The translations under genes and the position numbers were made by a program. Below are positions 1 through 10,501 of a stretch of 64,000 bases of DNA, piece after piece (position 1 is the stretch's first letter; each line of letters begins with the position of its first letter). The notes under the pieces are model-generated. The model was given only the letters and a program-made list of their open reading frames with translations. It was not told the DNA's origin and searched no databases. Source of the DNA: Streptomyces violaceoruber (GTDB lineage: Bacteria > Actinomycetota > Actinomycetes > Streptomycetales > Streptomycetaceae); NCBI RefSeq assembly GCF_033406955.1, contig NZ_CP137734.1, positions 5,022,001 through 5,086,000 on the forward strand. Reading direction: 5' to 3'.

Positions 1-266
1 AGGGCGGAGCCGAGGCCCGCGCCGCGGTGGCCGCCGTCCACCCACAGGTAGGTCACGTGGAGCCAGGTCGCCCAGGTGTGCCCGACCAGGCCGCCCGCCA
101 GGCCCCCGGTGGCGTCCAGCACCCACACGTGCAACGGGAATTCGCGTTCGTGAGGGGTGCCGCGCAGGGAACGCAGGACGGAGGAGGCCGCTGTGTTCGT
201 CTCCCGCAGGCGGGTGCGCAGCAGATCGCGCCGTTCCCTGTCGACTTCTGTCACAAGACGAAACAT
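1..266 (-). CDS. GNAT-type N-acetyltransferase, N-terminal part only (runs off the left edge)
   Basis: The minus strand reads MFRLVTEVDRERRDLLRTRL and ends at the window edge in a GNAT-like stretch, GHRGAGLGSAL-type (here WVDGGHRGAGLGSAL). This matches the (R/Q)xxGxG/A acetyl-CoA pyrophosphate loop of the GNAT fold. ATG at 266 is preferred because GGTGAG lies 4-5 nt upstream; an in-frame ATG at 278 has no ribosome site. The substrate cannot be guessed. It is divergent from the response regulator at 518. The C-terminal half is outside the window. Confidence 0.7.
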   Translation of the reverse strand, partial: MFRLVTEVDRERRDLLRTRLRETNTAASSVLRSLRGTPHEREFPLHVWVLDATGGLAGGLVGHTWATWLHVTYLWVDGGHRGAGLGSA

Positions 267-517
267 GCGGCTCACCATAAACGTGCCGCGGAGTCAGTTC
301 TGCAAAGGGCCTTCCCCTCCCGGCCCCCGCCCGTACTCTGATGAGCAGCACCGGTGGGGGCCGGTGCCGTTCAGGGGGCGAAACAGCCGGGTTCGACGCC
401 CGGGAACAGCACAGCTGGACGCGGGCCCCGGCGTCCACCCGTGCCGGTGCCGTCGTCCGAGGACGGACAGACGATGGGTATCCCCTGCTCCTGGCGGAGC
501 TCGGGGGAGGGGGTTTC

Positions 518-1297
518 GTGGTTCGTATCCGAGTCCTGGTCGTCGACGACCATCGCATCTTCGCCGAGTCGCTCGCGGCCGCCCTGGCCGCCGAGCCCGA
601 CGTCGACGTCTCCGCGGCCGGCAGCGGTCCGGCCGCACTGCGCTGCCTGGAGCGGGCCGCGTCCGAGGGGCGGCGGTTCGACGTGCTGCTCGTCGACGCC
701 GACCTGGGCGGCCACGTGCCCGGTGTCCGGCCCGCCGTGCCCGTGCGGGATGGCAACGAGGACGGGCTGGTGGACGGGATCTCGCTGGTCGCCGGGGTGC
801 GTTCGGGCCAGCCGGGCGTACGGACCGTCGTGCTCGCCGAGAAGGACGACCCGCGGCGGGCGGCCCTCGCCCTGGGCGCCGGGGCCTCGGGGTGGGTGGC
901 CAAGGACTGCTCCCTGTCGCGGCTGCTCAGCGTCATCCGGGGCGTCCTGCGCGACGAGACGCATCTGCCGCCCGCCCTGCTCACCGGCGTCCTGCGCGAG
1001 CTGACCGCCGCCCGCAAGCACCGCACCGAGAGCGAGCTGCTGGTGGAGTCGCTGACCCCGCGCGAGCGCGAGGTGCTGCGCTGCATGGTCGCCGGGCTGG
1101 GCCGCAAGGCGGTCGCGGAGCGGCTGTACCTGTCCCCGCACACGGTCCGCACCCACATGCAGAACGTCCTGGGCAAGCTGGGCGTGCACTCCACCCTGGC
1201 CGCCGTGGCGCTGGCCCGCAGGGCCGGGGTGGGGCCGGCGGACCTGGACGGGCCCTCAGCCGGGGATGTTGTCGAACGGGGCGGTCAGCTGGCGTAG
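518..1297 (+). CDS. NarL/LuxR-family response regulator
   Basis: The 259-aa protein has an N-terminal receiver domain opening VRIRVLVVDDHRIF, with the paired acidic residues, a phospho-acceptor Asp in LLVDADLGG and the conserved Lys in GWVAKD. A C-terminal LuxR-type helix-turn-helix follows (LTPREREVLRCMVAGLGRKA ... SPHTVRTHMQNVLGKLGV). GTG at 518 is chosen because the receiver begins there and a GGGGGAGGGGG ribosome site sits just upstream; the open frame continues back to 341 without family similarity. The loop after the acceptor Asp carries about 25 extra residues (GHVPGVRP...EDGLVDG), longer than usual. No histidine kinase is adjacent, so the partner is unknown. Its 3' end overlaps the convergent tamR end by 42 bp. 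Confidence 0.85.
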   Translation: MVRIRVLVVDDHRIFAESLAAALAAEPDVDVSAAGSGPAALRCLERAASEGRRFDVLLVDADLGGHVPGVRPAVPVRDGNEDGLVDGISLVAGVRSGQPGVRTVVLAEKDDPRRAALALGAGASGWVAKDCSLSRLLSVIRGVLRDETHLPPALLTGVLRELTAARKHRTESELLVESLTPREREVLRCMVAGLGRKAVAERLYLSPHTVRTHMQNVLGKLGVHSTLAAVALARRAGVGPADLDGPSAGDVVERGGQLA

Positions 1298-1753
1298 CAG
1301 GGCCGCCAGTTCGGTGCGCTGGGCGCGGGAGAGTTCGCCCAGGATCGCGCGCTCCTGGGCCAGCAGGCCCGCCAGCGACTGGTCGGCGCGGTCCCGTCCC
1401 TCGTCCGTGAGCCGGACCAGGACGCCGCGCCGGTCGCTGGGGTCGGGCAGGCGCTCCACCAGGCCCTTCTTCGCCAGCCGGTCGATCCGGTTGGTCATCG
1501 TGCCCGACGTGACCAGGGTCTGGGTGAGGAGCTGCCCCGGTGAGAGCTGGTAGGGGGTGCCCGCGCGGCGCAGTGCCGTCAGTACGTCGAACTCCCACGG
1601 CTCGAGATTGTGTTCGGAGAAGGCCAGCCGGCGTGCGCGGTCCAGGTGCCGGGCCAGCCTGCTGACGCGGCTCAGCACCTCGAGCGGTTCCACGTCGAGG
1701 TCCGGGCGCTCCCGGCGCCATGCTGCGACCAGCCGATCGACCTCGTCCTCCAT
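1256..1753 (-). CDS. tamR: MarR-family regulator TamR
   Basis: The 165-aa winged-helix protein starts MEDEVDRLVAAWRRERPDLD. It has a MarR core: LEPWEFDVLTALRRAGTPYQ, then the recognition helix QTLVTSGTMTNRIDRLAKKG, then the wing VERLPDPSDRRGVLVRLTDE. ATG at 1753 is chosen over upstream in-frame starts because those would translate the repeat-rich operator region. The divergent neighbour is a trans-aconitate methyltransferase, the arrangement described for S. coelicolor TamR, which releases DNA on binding citrate, aconitates or isocitrate. Assignment as TamR rests on sequence type plus this gene pair. The repeats at 1787-1862 are the likely operators. Confidence 0.82.
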   Translation of the reverse strand: MEDEVDRLVAAWRRERPDLDVEPLEVLSRVSRLARHLDRARRLAFSEHNLEPWEFDVLTALRRAGTPYQLSPGQLLTQTLVTSGTMTNRIDRLAKKGLVERLPDPSDRRGVLVRLTDEGRDRADQSLAGLLAQERAILGELSRAQRTELAALLRQLTAPFDNIPG

Positions 1754-1786
1754 GACGATCAGTGTAGTGGTTGTGTCGATGTGAAG

Positions 1787-1862
1787 TCTCTTGATGTCGA
1801 CTCTCTCGATAACGACTGTCTTTGTGGTGACTGTCTTCGTGATGACTGTCTTGACGTCGAGA
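1787..1862. promoter_or_regulatory. Probable TamR operators in the tamR-tam divergent promoter
   Basis: Three related 14-mers are visible: TCTTGATGTCGACT (1789-1802), TCTCGATAACGACT (1804-1817) and the near-perfect palindrome TCTTGACGTCGAGA (1849-1862). Overlaid on them, GACTGTCTT occurs three times with an exact 15-bp period (1814, 1829, 1844). MarR proteins bind such palindromes between divergent genes. That TamR binds its own intergenic region is known in S. coelicolor; these exact boundaries are inferred. Confidence 0.65.
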
Positions 1863-1917
1863 TACTTTGCGGGTGACGCTGGGTACCCGTCCCGCACGGA
1901 CACCCTCTGGAGGCTCC

Positions 1918-2820
1918 ATGCCCGCCACCGCCCCCACCTGGGACCCCGCCCAGTACCTGCGCCACGCCGGACACCGCGCCCGCCCCTTCACCGACCTCCT
2001 CGCCCGGATCCCGGACCTCCCCGCGGACCCGCCCCGCATCGCCGATCTCGGCTGCGGCCCCGGCAACGTCACCGTGCTGCTCGCCGACCGCTGGCCCACC
2101 GCCCGCATCACCGGCTACGACAACTCGCCCCGGATGCTCGAACGCGCCCGGCAGTACGCCGGCCCCACCTCCGGCGGCGGCCACCTCGACTTCGCCCCCG
2201 CCGACGCCCGCTCCTGGACCCCCGACGAGCCCTGCGACCTCCTCGTCAGCAACGCCACCCTCCAGTGGGTCCCCGGCCACGCCGACCTCTTCCCCGGCTG
2301 GATCGACCGACTCGCCCCCGGCGGCACCCTCGCCCTCCAGGTCCCCGGCAACTTCGACGCCCCCAGCCACCGCCTGATGCGCGAACTCGCCGACTCCCGG
2401 CGCTGGCGGGAGCGCCTGGCCGGCGTCCTGCGCCACGACGACGCCGTCCTCACCCCCGAGGGCTACCTGGCCCACCTGACCGCCGCCGGCTGCACCGCCG
2501 ACGTGTGGGAGACGACGTACGTCCACCTGCTGCCCGGCGACGACGCCGTCCTCGACTGGGTCAGGGGGACGGGGCTGCGGCCCGTACTGGACGCCCTCGA
2601 CGACGACCCGGCCGCCCGCGACGCCTTCGTCGACGAGTACCGGGCCGTACTGCGCGCCGCCTACCCCGCCCAGGCGCACGGCACCCCCTTCCCCTTCCGC
2701 CGCGTCTTCGCCGTCGCACGGAAGCCCGAGAGGTCCGCGGGGTCTGCGGGGTCCGGGGGATCCGCGGGCTCCGCGGGCTCCGCGGGCTCCGTGGGGCCCG
2801 CTGGGGAGGCGGGCCGATGA
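1918..2820 (+). CDS. tam: trans-aconitate 2-methyltransferase
   Basis: This 300-aa class I SAM-dependent methyltransferase esterifies trans-aconitate, a spontaneous isomer of cis-aconitate that inhibits aconitase. The SAM-binding motif I is IADLGCGPGNVTVLLADRWP, followed by ITGYDNSPRMLERARQY. Tam-type features include MPATAPTWDPAQYLRHAGHR at the N-terminus and SNATLQWVPGHADLFPGWID. ATG 1918 has GGAGG at 7-8 nt. The last ~30 residues are a low-complexity Arg-Ser/Ala/Gly tail (GSAGSGGSAGSAGSAGS) encoded by ccgcgggct repeats, probably not part of the fold. The stop overlaps the next ATG (ATGA), so the two genes are likely co-translated. Confidence 0.85.
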   Translation: MPATAPTWDPAQYLRHAGHRARPFTDLLARIPDLPADPPRIADLGCGPGNVTVLLADRWPTARITGYDNSPRMLERARQYAGPTSGGGHLDFAPADARSWTPDEPCDLLVSNATLQWVPGHADLFPGWIDRLAPGGTLALQVPGNFDAPSHRLMRELADSRRWRERLAGVLRHDDAVLTPEGYLAHLTAAGCTADVWETTYVHLLPGDDAVLDWVRGTGLRPVLDALDDDPAARDAFVDEYRAVLRAAYPAQAHGTPFPFRRVFAVARKPERSAGSAGSGGSAGSAGSAGSVGPAGEAGR

Positions 2821-3194
2821 TCACCGGTCTCGACCACGTGCAGCTCGCCGTGCCGCCCGGCGCCGAGGAGCCGCTGCGCGCCTTCTACACCGGCGTCCTC
2901 GGCATGTCCGAGGTCCCCAAGCCGCCCGTGCTCGCCGTGCACGGGGGCTGCTGGTTCCGGGCCGGCGCCGTCCACCTCCACCTGGGCGTCGAGACGGCCG
3001 GCTTCCGGCCCGCCCGCAAGGCCCACCCCGGGCTGCGGGTCACCGGGATCGACGCGTACGCCGCCCGCCTGGAGGCCCACGGCACGCCGGTCACCTGGGA
3101 CCACGACCTCCCCGGCCACCGGCGCTTCTACTGCGCCGATCCCGTCGGCAACCGCCTGGAGTTCCTGGAACCGGTCGGACCCGCCCGTCCCTGA
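2817..3194 (+). CDS. Glyoxalase/bleomycin-resistance fold protein
   Basis: The 125-aa protein is a single vicinal-oxygen-chelate unit. It begins MITGLDHVQLAVPPGAEEPL, has the LRAFYTGVLGM helix, and ends with FYCADPVGNRLEFLEP, the usual C-terminal metal-ligand strand (Glu in LEFLEP; His in GLDHVQLAV). Other members are lyases, dioxygenases or drug-binding proteins; nothing here fixes the substrate. It starts within the tam stop codon (ATGA) with GGGGAGG upstream, so it may act with tam, but that link is inference only. Confidence 0.8.
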   Translation: MITGLDHVQLAVPPGAEEPLRAFYTGVLGMSEVPKPPVLAVHGGCWFRAGAVHLHLGVETAGFRPARKAHPGLRVTGIDAYAARLEAHGTPVTWDHDLPGHRRFYCADPVGNRLEFLEPVGPARP

Positions 3195-3206
3195 CCCGGG
3201 CCGGGC

Positions 3207-4382
3207 TCACACCACGCCGTCCGCGGCGAGCGCGTCGATGTCCTGCTCCGACAGCCCGAGACCGCCGAGGACGGCGCGGGTGTGCTCGCCCAGCGCCGGG
3301 ACCGCCTCCATGCGGGGCGCGTCCCCGGTCGGTCCCGGCGGTGCCAGTGCCGGGACCGGACCGGCCGGGGTGGGCACCTCGTGCAGGCGTCCGCGTGCGG
3401 CCAGCTGCGGGTGGTCCCACACCTCGGCGAGCGTGTTCACTCGCGCGTTGGCGACCGGCACCGCGTCGAGCAGCTCGACCGCCTCGGCGGCGGTCAGCCG
3501 CGCGAACCTGGCCGCGATCAGCGCGCCCAGCTCCTCCCGGTGCGCGTTGCGGTCCGCGTTGGTGGCGTAGTGCGGATGCCCGGCCAGCTCGGGACGGTCC
3601 AGGAAGCCCGCGCAGAAGCCCTGCCACTCGCGCTCGTTCTGCACCGCCGTCATCACGACCTTCCCGTCGCCCGCCGTGAACGGGCCGTACGGGTAGATCG
3701 TCGCGTGCGAGGCGCCCGCCCGCGGCGGCGGCCGGCCGCCCTCGAAGGCGTAGTACAGGGGAAAGCCCAGCCACTCCACGGTGGCCTCCAGCATCGACAC
3801 GTCCAGGTGCGTGCCCCGTCCCGTCCGGCCGCGTTCGAGGAGCGCGCCGAGGACCGAGCTGTACGCGTACATCCCGGCGGCGATGTCCGACACCGGAATG
3901 CCCGCCTTGGCCATGTCGTCCGGCGTGCCCGTGACCGACAGCAGCCCCGCCTCGGACTGCACCAGCAGGTCGTACGCCTTGCGGTCCGCGTAGGGGCCCG
4001 GCGTGCCGTAGCCGGAGATGTCGCACACGATCAGCTCCGGATGCGCGGCACGCAGCTCCCGCGCGCCCAGTCCGGCCCGCGCGGCCGCGCCCGGCGCCAG
4101 GTTCTGCAAGAAGACGTCCGCGTCCGCGATCAGCCTGCGCAGCAGCTCCAGGCCGCGCGGATCCTTGAAGTCCAGGGTGAGGGACTCCTTGTTGCGGTTG
4201 GCCCACACGAAGTGCGAGCTCAGACCCCGCACCCGGGTGTCGTACGCCCGCGCGAAGTCCCCCGTCCGCGGGCGCTCCACCTTGATCACCCGGGCGCCGA
4301 GGTCGGCGAGCTGACGGCTGGCGTAGGGAGCGGCGATCGCCTGCTCCAGCGCGACGACGGTGACTCCGCGCAGCGGTTGCAT
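3207..4382 (-). CDS. CaiB/BaiF family (class III) CoA-transferase
   Basis: The 391-aa length is typical of the family. The N-terminus LRGVTVVALEQAIAAPYASR is the CoA-binding start of class III transferases. VSDIAAGMYAY carries Asp166, which aligns by motif with catalytic Asp169 of formyl-CoA transferase. GRGTHLDVSMLEATVEWLG is also typical. The reaction moves CoA between carboxylic acids; the acid is not predictable. It is the last gene of a minus-strand run (desaturase, TetR, this gene) with only 32 bp to the TetR stop, so it probably shares the operon and may handle a fatty or dicarboxylic acyl-CoA. Confidence 0.85.
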   Translation of the reverse strand: MQPLRGVTVVALEQAIAAPYASRQLADLGARVIKVERPRTGDFARAYDTRVRGLSSHFVWANRNKESLTLDFKDPRGLELLRRLIADADVFLQNLAPGAAARAGLGARELRAAHPELIVCDISGYGTPGPYADRKAYDLLVQSEAGLLSVTGTPDDMAKAGIPVSDIAAGMYAYSSVLGALLERGRTGRGTHLDVSMLEATVEWLGFPLYYAFEGGRPPPRAGASHATIYPYGPFTAGDGKVVMTAVQNEREWQGFCAGFLDRPELAGHPHYATNADRNAHREELGALIAARFARLTAAEAVELLDAVPVANARVNTLAEVWDHPQLAARGRLHEVPTPAGPVPALAPPGPTGDAPRMEAVPALGEHTRAVLGGLGLSEQDIDALAADGVV

Positions 4383-4414
4383 GTCCTCAGCCCTCAGCCC
4401 TCAGCTCTCCGCCC
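4383..4414. repeat. Short CCCTCAG direct repeats between TetR and CoA-transferase genes
   Basis: The 32-bp spacer is almost entirely built from CCTCAG/CCCTCAG units (four copies, one interrupted by ctctccg). It lies inside the presumed operon. On the minus strand it reads CTGAGGG, which includes the purine-rich stretch available as ribosome site for the downstream gene. It may simply be slippage-derived. Confidence 0.6.
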
Positions 4415-5092
4415 TCAGCTCTTGCGGTGCCCTATGAGTCGCGGCTTCGGCTCCAGTCCGTCCAGCCCGTGCCACGCCAGGTTCACCAGGTGCGCCGCCA
4501 CCTCCGCCTTCTTCGGGCGGCGCACGTCCAGCCACCACTGACCGGTCAGCGCCACCATGCCGACCAGCGCCTGCGCGTACAGCGGGGCCAGCTTGGCGTC
4601 GAAGCCGCGGTTCTTGAACTCGCGGCCCAGGATGTCCTCCACCTGGGTGGCGATGTCCGAGATGAGGGAGGCGAAGGTACCCGTCGACTGCGGGATGGGG
4701 GAGTCGCGGACCAGGATGCGGAAGCCGTCCGTGTACTCCTCGATGTAGTCCAGGAGCGCGAAGGCCGCCTGCTCGCACAGCTCACGCGGATGGCCCGCCG
4801 TCAGGGAGCCGGTCACCATGTCGAGCAGCCGCCGCATCTCGCGGTCCACGACCACCGCGTACAGGCCCTCCTTGCCGCCGAAGTGCTCGTACACCACCGG
4901 CTTGGAGACCCCGGCCTTCGCCGCGATCTCCTCCACGGAGGTGCCCTCGAAACCCTTCGCCGCGAAGAGGGTGCGGCCGATCTCCAGCAGCTGCTGGCGG
5001 CGCTCGGCACCGGTCATCCGGGTGCGACGCGCTCGCCGCGGCTTCTCGTTGCTTGGGGTGCTGCTGGAGTCGGTCGCCACGGCGTCAATCAT
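4415..5092 (-). CDS. TetR-family regulator coupled to a desaturase gene
   Basis: The 225-aa protein has a Lys/Arg-rich leader (EKPRRARRTRMTGAERRQQL) then a TetR helix-turn-helix: TSVEEIAAKAGVSKPVVYEH, FGGKEGLYAVV. The C-terminal ligand domain contains RILVRDSPIPQSTGTFASLI and GQWWLDVRRPKKAEVAAHLV. Its ATG overlaps the desaturase TGA (ATGA), so it is translationally coupled to that gene. Actinobacterial regulators of this type often repress desaturase or lipid genes in response to acyl-CoA; by position it is the candidate for the tandem operators at 6176-6205. Ligand and targets are inferred. Confidence 0.85.
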   Translation of the reverse strand: MIDAVATDSSSTPSNEKPRRARRTRMTGAERRQQLLEIGRTLFAAKGFEGTSVEEIAAKAGVSKPVVYEHFGGKEGLYAVVVDREMRRLLDMVTGSLTAGHPRELCEQAAFALLDYIEEYTDGFRILVRDSPIPQSTGTFASLISDIATQVEDILGREFKNRGFDAKLAPLYAQALVGMVALTGQWWLDVRRPKKAEVAAHLVNLAWHGLDGLEPKPRLIGHRKS

Positions 5093-6099
5093 GCCGCCTT
5101 CGCCGTCTCCTTCCGGCGGCGGGCACCGTCCTGATCCGTGTTGCGGCGCGAATCGATACGCGAGCGTGACGGCCAGCGCACGTCGTACGCCCACCCCAGC
5201 TGCTCGAACCAGCGGATCAGCCGCGCGGAGGAGTCCAGCTGCCCGCGCATCACCCCGTGCCGTGCCGAGGTCGGGTCCGCGTGGTGCAGGTTGTGCCAGG
5301 ACTCGCCGCAGGACAGGATCGCCAGCCACCACACGTTGCCCGAGCGGTCCCGGGACTTGAAGGGGCGCTTGCCCACGGCGTGGCAGATCGAGTTGATCGA
5401 CCAGGTCACGTGGTGCAGCAGGGCCACCCGCACGAGTGAACCCCAGAAGAACCCGGTGAACGCACCCCACCAGGACATCGTCACCAGCCCGCCGATCAGC
5501 GCGGGCAGCGCCAGGGACACCACCGTCCACAGGACGAACTGGCGGGAGACCGCCCGCAGTGCGGGGTCCTTGATCAGGTCCGGCGCGTACTTCTCCTGCG
5601 GCGTCTGCTCCTCGTCGAACATCCAGGCGATGTGGGCCCACCACAGGCCCTTGATCAGGGCGGGCACCGTCTCGCCGTACCGCCACGGCGAATGCGGGTC
5701 GCCCTCGTCGTCGGAGAACTTGTGGTGCTTGCGGTGGTCGGCCACCCAGCGGACCAGCGGTCCCTCGACCGCCATCGAGCCGGCGATCGCCAAGGCGATC
5801 TTCAACGGCCGCTTCGCCTTGAAGGAACCGTGGGTGAAGTGGCGGTGGAACCCGATGGTGATGCCGTGGCAGCCCAGGAAGTAGAAGAAGACCAGCAGCC
5901 CCAGGTCCAGCCAGCTCACGCCCCAGCCCCACGCCAGTGGCACCGCCGCCACCAGCGCGAGGAACGGGAGGGTGATGAACAGCAGCAGCGTGATCTGCTC
6001 GATCGACCGCTTCTGCTCACCGCCCAGCGTGGCGGAGGGTCCCGCGGCGTCGCCTGCGGGCTGCGGAGCGTCTGGGATCACATCGGAACTCGTGGTCAT
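5089..6099 (-). CDS. Membrane acyl-CoA (delta-9 type) fatty acid desaturase
   Basis: The 336-aa integral membrane di-iron enzyme would insert a double bond into saturated acyl chains. All three histidine boxes are present: HRHFTH at 85-90, HRKHH at 122-126 and HNLHH at 269-273. Hydrophobic pairs lie near 36-76 and 187-230. ATG 6099 has AGGGGAC upstream; earlier in-frame starts would read through the promoter/operator region. It heads the operon with the TetR gene and CoA-transferase. The electron donor is not encoded nearby. Confidence 0.88.
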   Translation of the reverse strand: MTTSSDVIPDAPQPAGDAAGPSATLGGEQKRSIEQITLLLFITLPFLALVAAVPLAWGWGVSWLDLGLLVFFYFLGCHGITIGFHRHFTHGSFKAKRPLKIALAIAGSMAVEGPLVRWVADHRKHHKFSDDEGDPHSPWRYGETVPALIKGLWWAHIAWMFDEEQTPQEKYAPDLIKDPALRAVSRQFVLWTVVSLALPALIGGLVTMSWWGAFTGFFWGSLVRVALLHHVTWSINSICHAVGKRPFKSRDRSGNVWWLAILSCGESWHNLHHADPTSARHGVMRGQLDSSARLIRWFEQLGWAYDVRWPSRSRIDSRRNTDQDGARRRKETAKAA

Positions 6100-6160
6100 G
6101 CGCGTCCCCTGTGGGGTCGAGGGTGGGGTCGTGTGGTGTGGCCGGTGCCGGGCTGCGGGA

Positions 6161-6205
6161 ACCATGCATGGTTTTCCTACGGTTCCGTAACCTACGGCGA
6201 CGTAA
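6161..6205. promoter_or_regulatory. Tandem operator-like repeats upstream of the desaturase operon
   Basis: Two adjacent 15-bp units, CCTACGGTTCCGTAA (6176-6190) and CCTACGGCGACGTAA (6191-6205), are direct repeats and each is itself an imperfect palindrome. A separate 12-bp perfect palindrome ACCATGCATGGT lies at 6161-6172. On the minus strand the units contain TAGGTT/TAGGAA, plausible -10 elements for the desaturase operon. Tandem palindromes over a promoter next to a TetR gene are the normal layout for an autoregulated repressor; binding is inferred. The rest of 6206-6405 up to ppc shows no further clear element. Confidence 0.6.
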
Positions 6206-6405
6206 GTATGGCAGTGCGTGGCCGCGCGGCAAGAGCCCCAGAGCCTGCGCGTCCTGGCCGACACCTATCCTGGGAGTCGGTCGGACAGCGCGGTCCGCTC
6301 TGATTACTTCCCGGACGTCCGGCCCGGTAAGCGGCGCCCGCCGCGCGAGGCCGACCGTCCGGGTTCCCTCCCAGACGAGCTTCAACACTGCAAGGAGCCG
6401 CACCT

Positions 6406-9141
<2,736 letters not shown>

Positions 9142-9160
9142 CCCGCACCCCGTACACATG

Positions 9161-9199
9161 ACGGTGCCCCCGCGCTCACCCAGAGCACGGGGGCACCGT
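9161..9199. terminator. Hairpin terminator between ppc and a convergent membrane-protein gene
   Basis: ACGGTGCCCCCG (9161-9172) pairs perfectly with CGGGGGCACCGT (9188-9199) around a 15-nt loop. It lies just after the ppc stop and just before the stop of the minus-strand gene, so it can serve both directions. No T-tract, as is usual in Streptomyces. Confidence 0.75.
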
Positions 9200-9221
9200 C
9201 ACGTCCGTACGTGCACACGCC

Positions 9222-9740
9222 TCACACCGCCACGAACGCCGCCGTCAGCAGGGCCACGCCCGCCCCGGCCATCACCCATCCCGCCCGCGTCCGCCGCAGG
9301 CCGCCCGCCACCACCACCGACGCCAACAGCAGCGCACCGCCCAACGGCACCCACGCGTACAACACCCCCGCCGGCCCCGACCGCACGGCGTCCGCACTAC
9401 CGGGCTTCAACACCACGCTGTACGTCCGCCCCTTCGCCACCGCGACCGAGTCCTCCAGGACGACCCGCTCCCGCGCCTGCGACCCCGCCGACACCGGCGA
9501 GTACGGCCCACTGCACGTCCCGCCGCCGCACCGCGTCACCTCGACCGTGCCCTGCTCCCGGCCCTTGGTCAGCAGCACGTGCTGGGCCGTACCCCAGGAC
9601 GCCCACACCCCCGCGATCAGGATCAACGCCGTGACCGTCCCCATCGACGCGACCCGGCCGAACCGCAGCAGGACGGAGGAGACGGAGGAGGCCTGACGGG
9701 GACGAGCGGCGGCGGCTGAGGCAGGCATGGCCGGGATCAT
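9222..9740 (-). CDS. Hypothetical membrane protein
   Basis: The 172-aa product has a hydrophobic segment at about 34-52 (VTALILIAGVWASWG), an extracytoplasmic-looking middle with two Cys (TRCGGGTCSGPYSP), and two closely spaced C-terminal helices (about 125-147 and 152-171). The layout resembles small actinobacterial membrane proteins with a DUF3592-like external domain, but I do not recognise it firmly. The start is uncertain: ATG 9740 and ATG 9728 are in frame and neither has a clear ribosome site. Confidence 0.6.
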   Translation of the reverse strand: MIPAMPASAAAARPRQASSVSSVLLRFGRVASMGTVTALILIAGVWASWGTAQHVLLTKGREQGTVEVTRCGGGTCSGPYSPVSAGSQARERVVLEDSVAVAKGRTYSVVLKPGSADAVRSGPAGVLYAWVPLGGALLLASVVVAGGLRRTRAGWVMAGAGVALLTAAFVAV

Positions 9741-9792
9741 TGGCCATATCTGCGCGCTCGGTCAACTCGCCCGCGGACCATCACCGGACAAG

Positions 9793-10395
9793 TCAGGAGT
9801 TGTACGCGCTCTGCGCCCGCTCGAGCCCCTCGATCACCAGAGCCTCCACCGCGTCCGCCGCCCGGTCGACGAAGTAGTCCAGCTCCTTGCGCTCCGTCGA
9901 CGAGAAGTCCCGCAGCACGAAATCCGCCACCGGCATCCGCCCCGGCGGCCGCCCGATTCCGAACCGCACCCGGTGGTAGTCCGCGCCCAGCGACTTCGTG
10001 ATCGACTTCAGGCCGTTGTGCCCGTTGTCCCCGCCGCCCAGCTTCAGCCGCAGCACGCCGTAGTCGATGTCCAGCTCGTCGTGCACCGCCACGATGTTGC
10101 CGACCGGAACCTTGTAGAAGTCCCGCAGCGCCGTCACCGGACCGCCCGACACGTTCATGAACGACATCGGCTTCGCCAGGATCACCCGCCGGTTCGCCGG
10201 CCCCGGCGGACCGATCCGCCCCTCGACCACCTGCGCCTGCGCCTTGCCGTGCCGCTTGAAACGCGCCCCGATCCGCTCCGCCAGCAGGTCCGCCACCATG
10301 AAACCGACGTTGTGCCGGTTCGAGGCGTACTCGGGGCCCGGATTGCCGAGGCCGGCCACCAGCCACGGAGCGCCCGCGTCCGTCGTCACGTCCAT
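9793..10395 (-). CDS. pth: Peptidyl-tRNA hydrolase
   Basis: The 200-aa enzyme releases peptides from prematurely dropped peptidyl-tRNA. The N-terminus WLVAGLGNPGPEYASNRHNV contains the catalytic His of the family. MSFMNVSGG, VHDELDIDYGVLRLKLGGGD and NGHNGLKSI are all diagnostic. ATG 10395 has GAAGGAG upstream. It follows rplY on the same strand with a hairpin between, so read-through or a separate promoter is likely. rplY-pth linkage is common in bacteria. Confidence 0.95.
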   Translation of the reverse strand: MDVTTDAGAPWLVAGLGNPGPEYASNRHNVGFMVADLLAERIGARFKRHGKAQAQVVEGRIGPPGPANRRVILAKPMSFMNVSGGPVTALRDFYKVPVGNIVAVHDELDIDYGVLRLKLGGGDNGHNGLKSITKSLGADYHRVRFGIGRPPGRMPVADFVLRDFSSTERKELDYFVDRAADAVEALVIEGLERAQSAYNS

Positions 10396-10443
10396 GTCTC
10401 CTTCGTGTCCCTCGTACCCGTCCGTACCCGTCCACACATACGC

Positions 10444-10478
10444 GTCGGCCGCTGCCCCGCACGGGAACAGCGGCCGAC
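10444..10478. terminator. Hairpin between rplY and pth
   Basis: GTCGGCCGCTG (10444-10454) pairs with CAGCGGCCGAC (10468-10478), 11 bp with a 13-nt loop. It follows the rplY stop in the rplY to pth direction and may partly terminate or stabilise rplY mRNA. Confidence 0.6.
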
Positions 10479-10501
10479 CACACGATGACCGTCGGGGAGG
10501 A

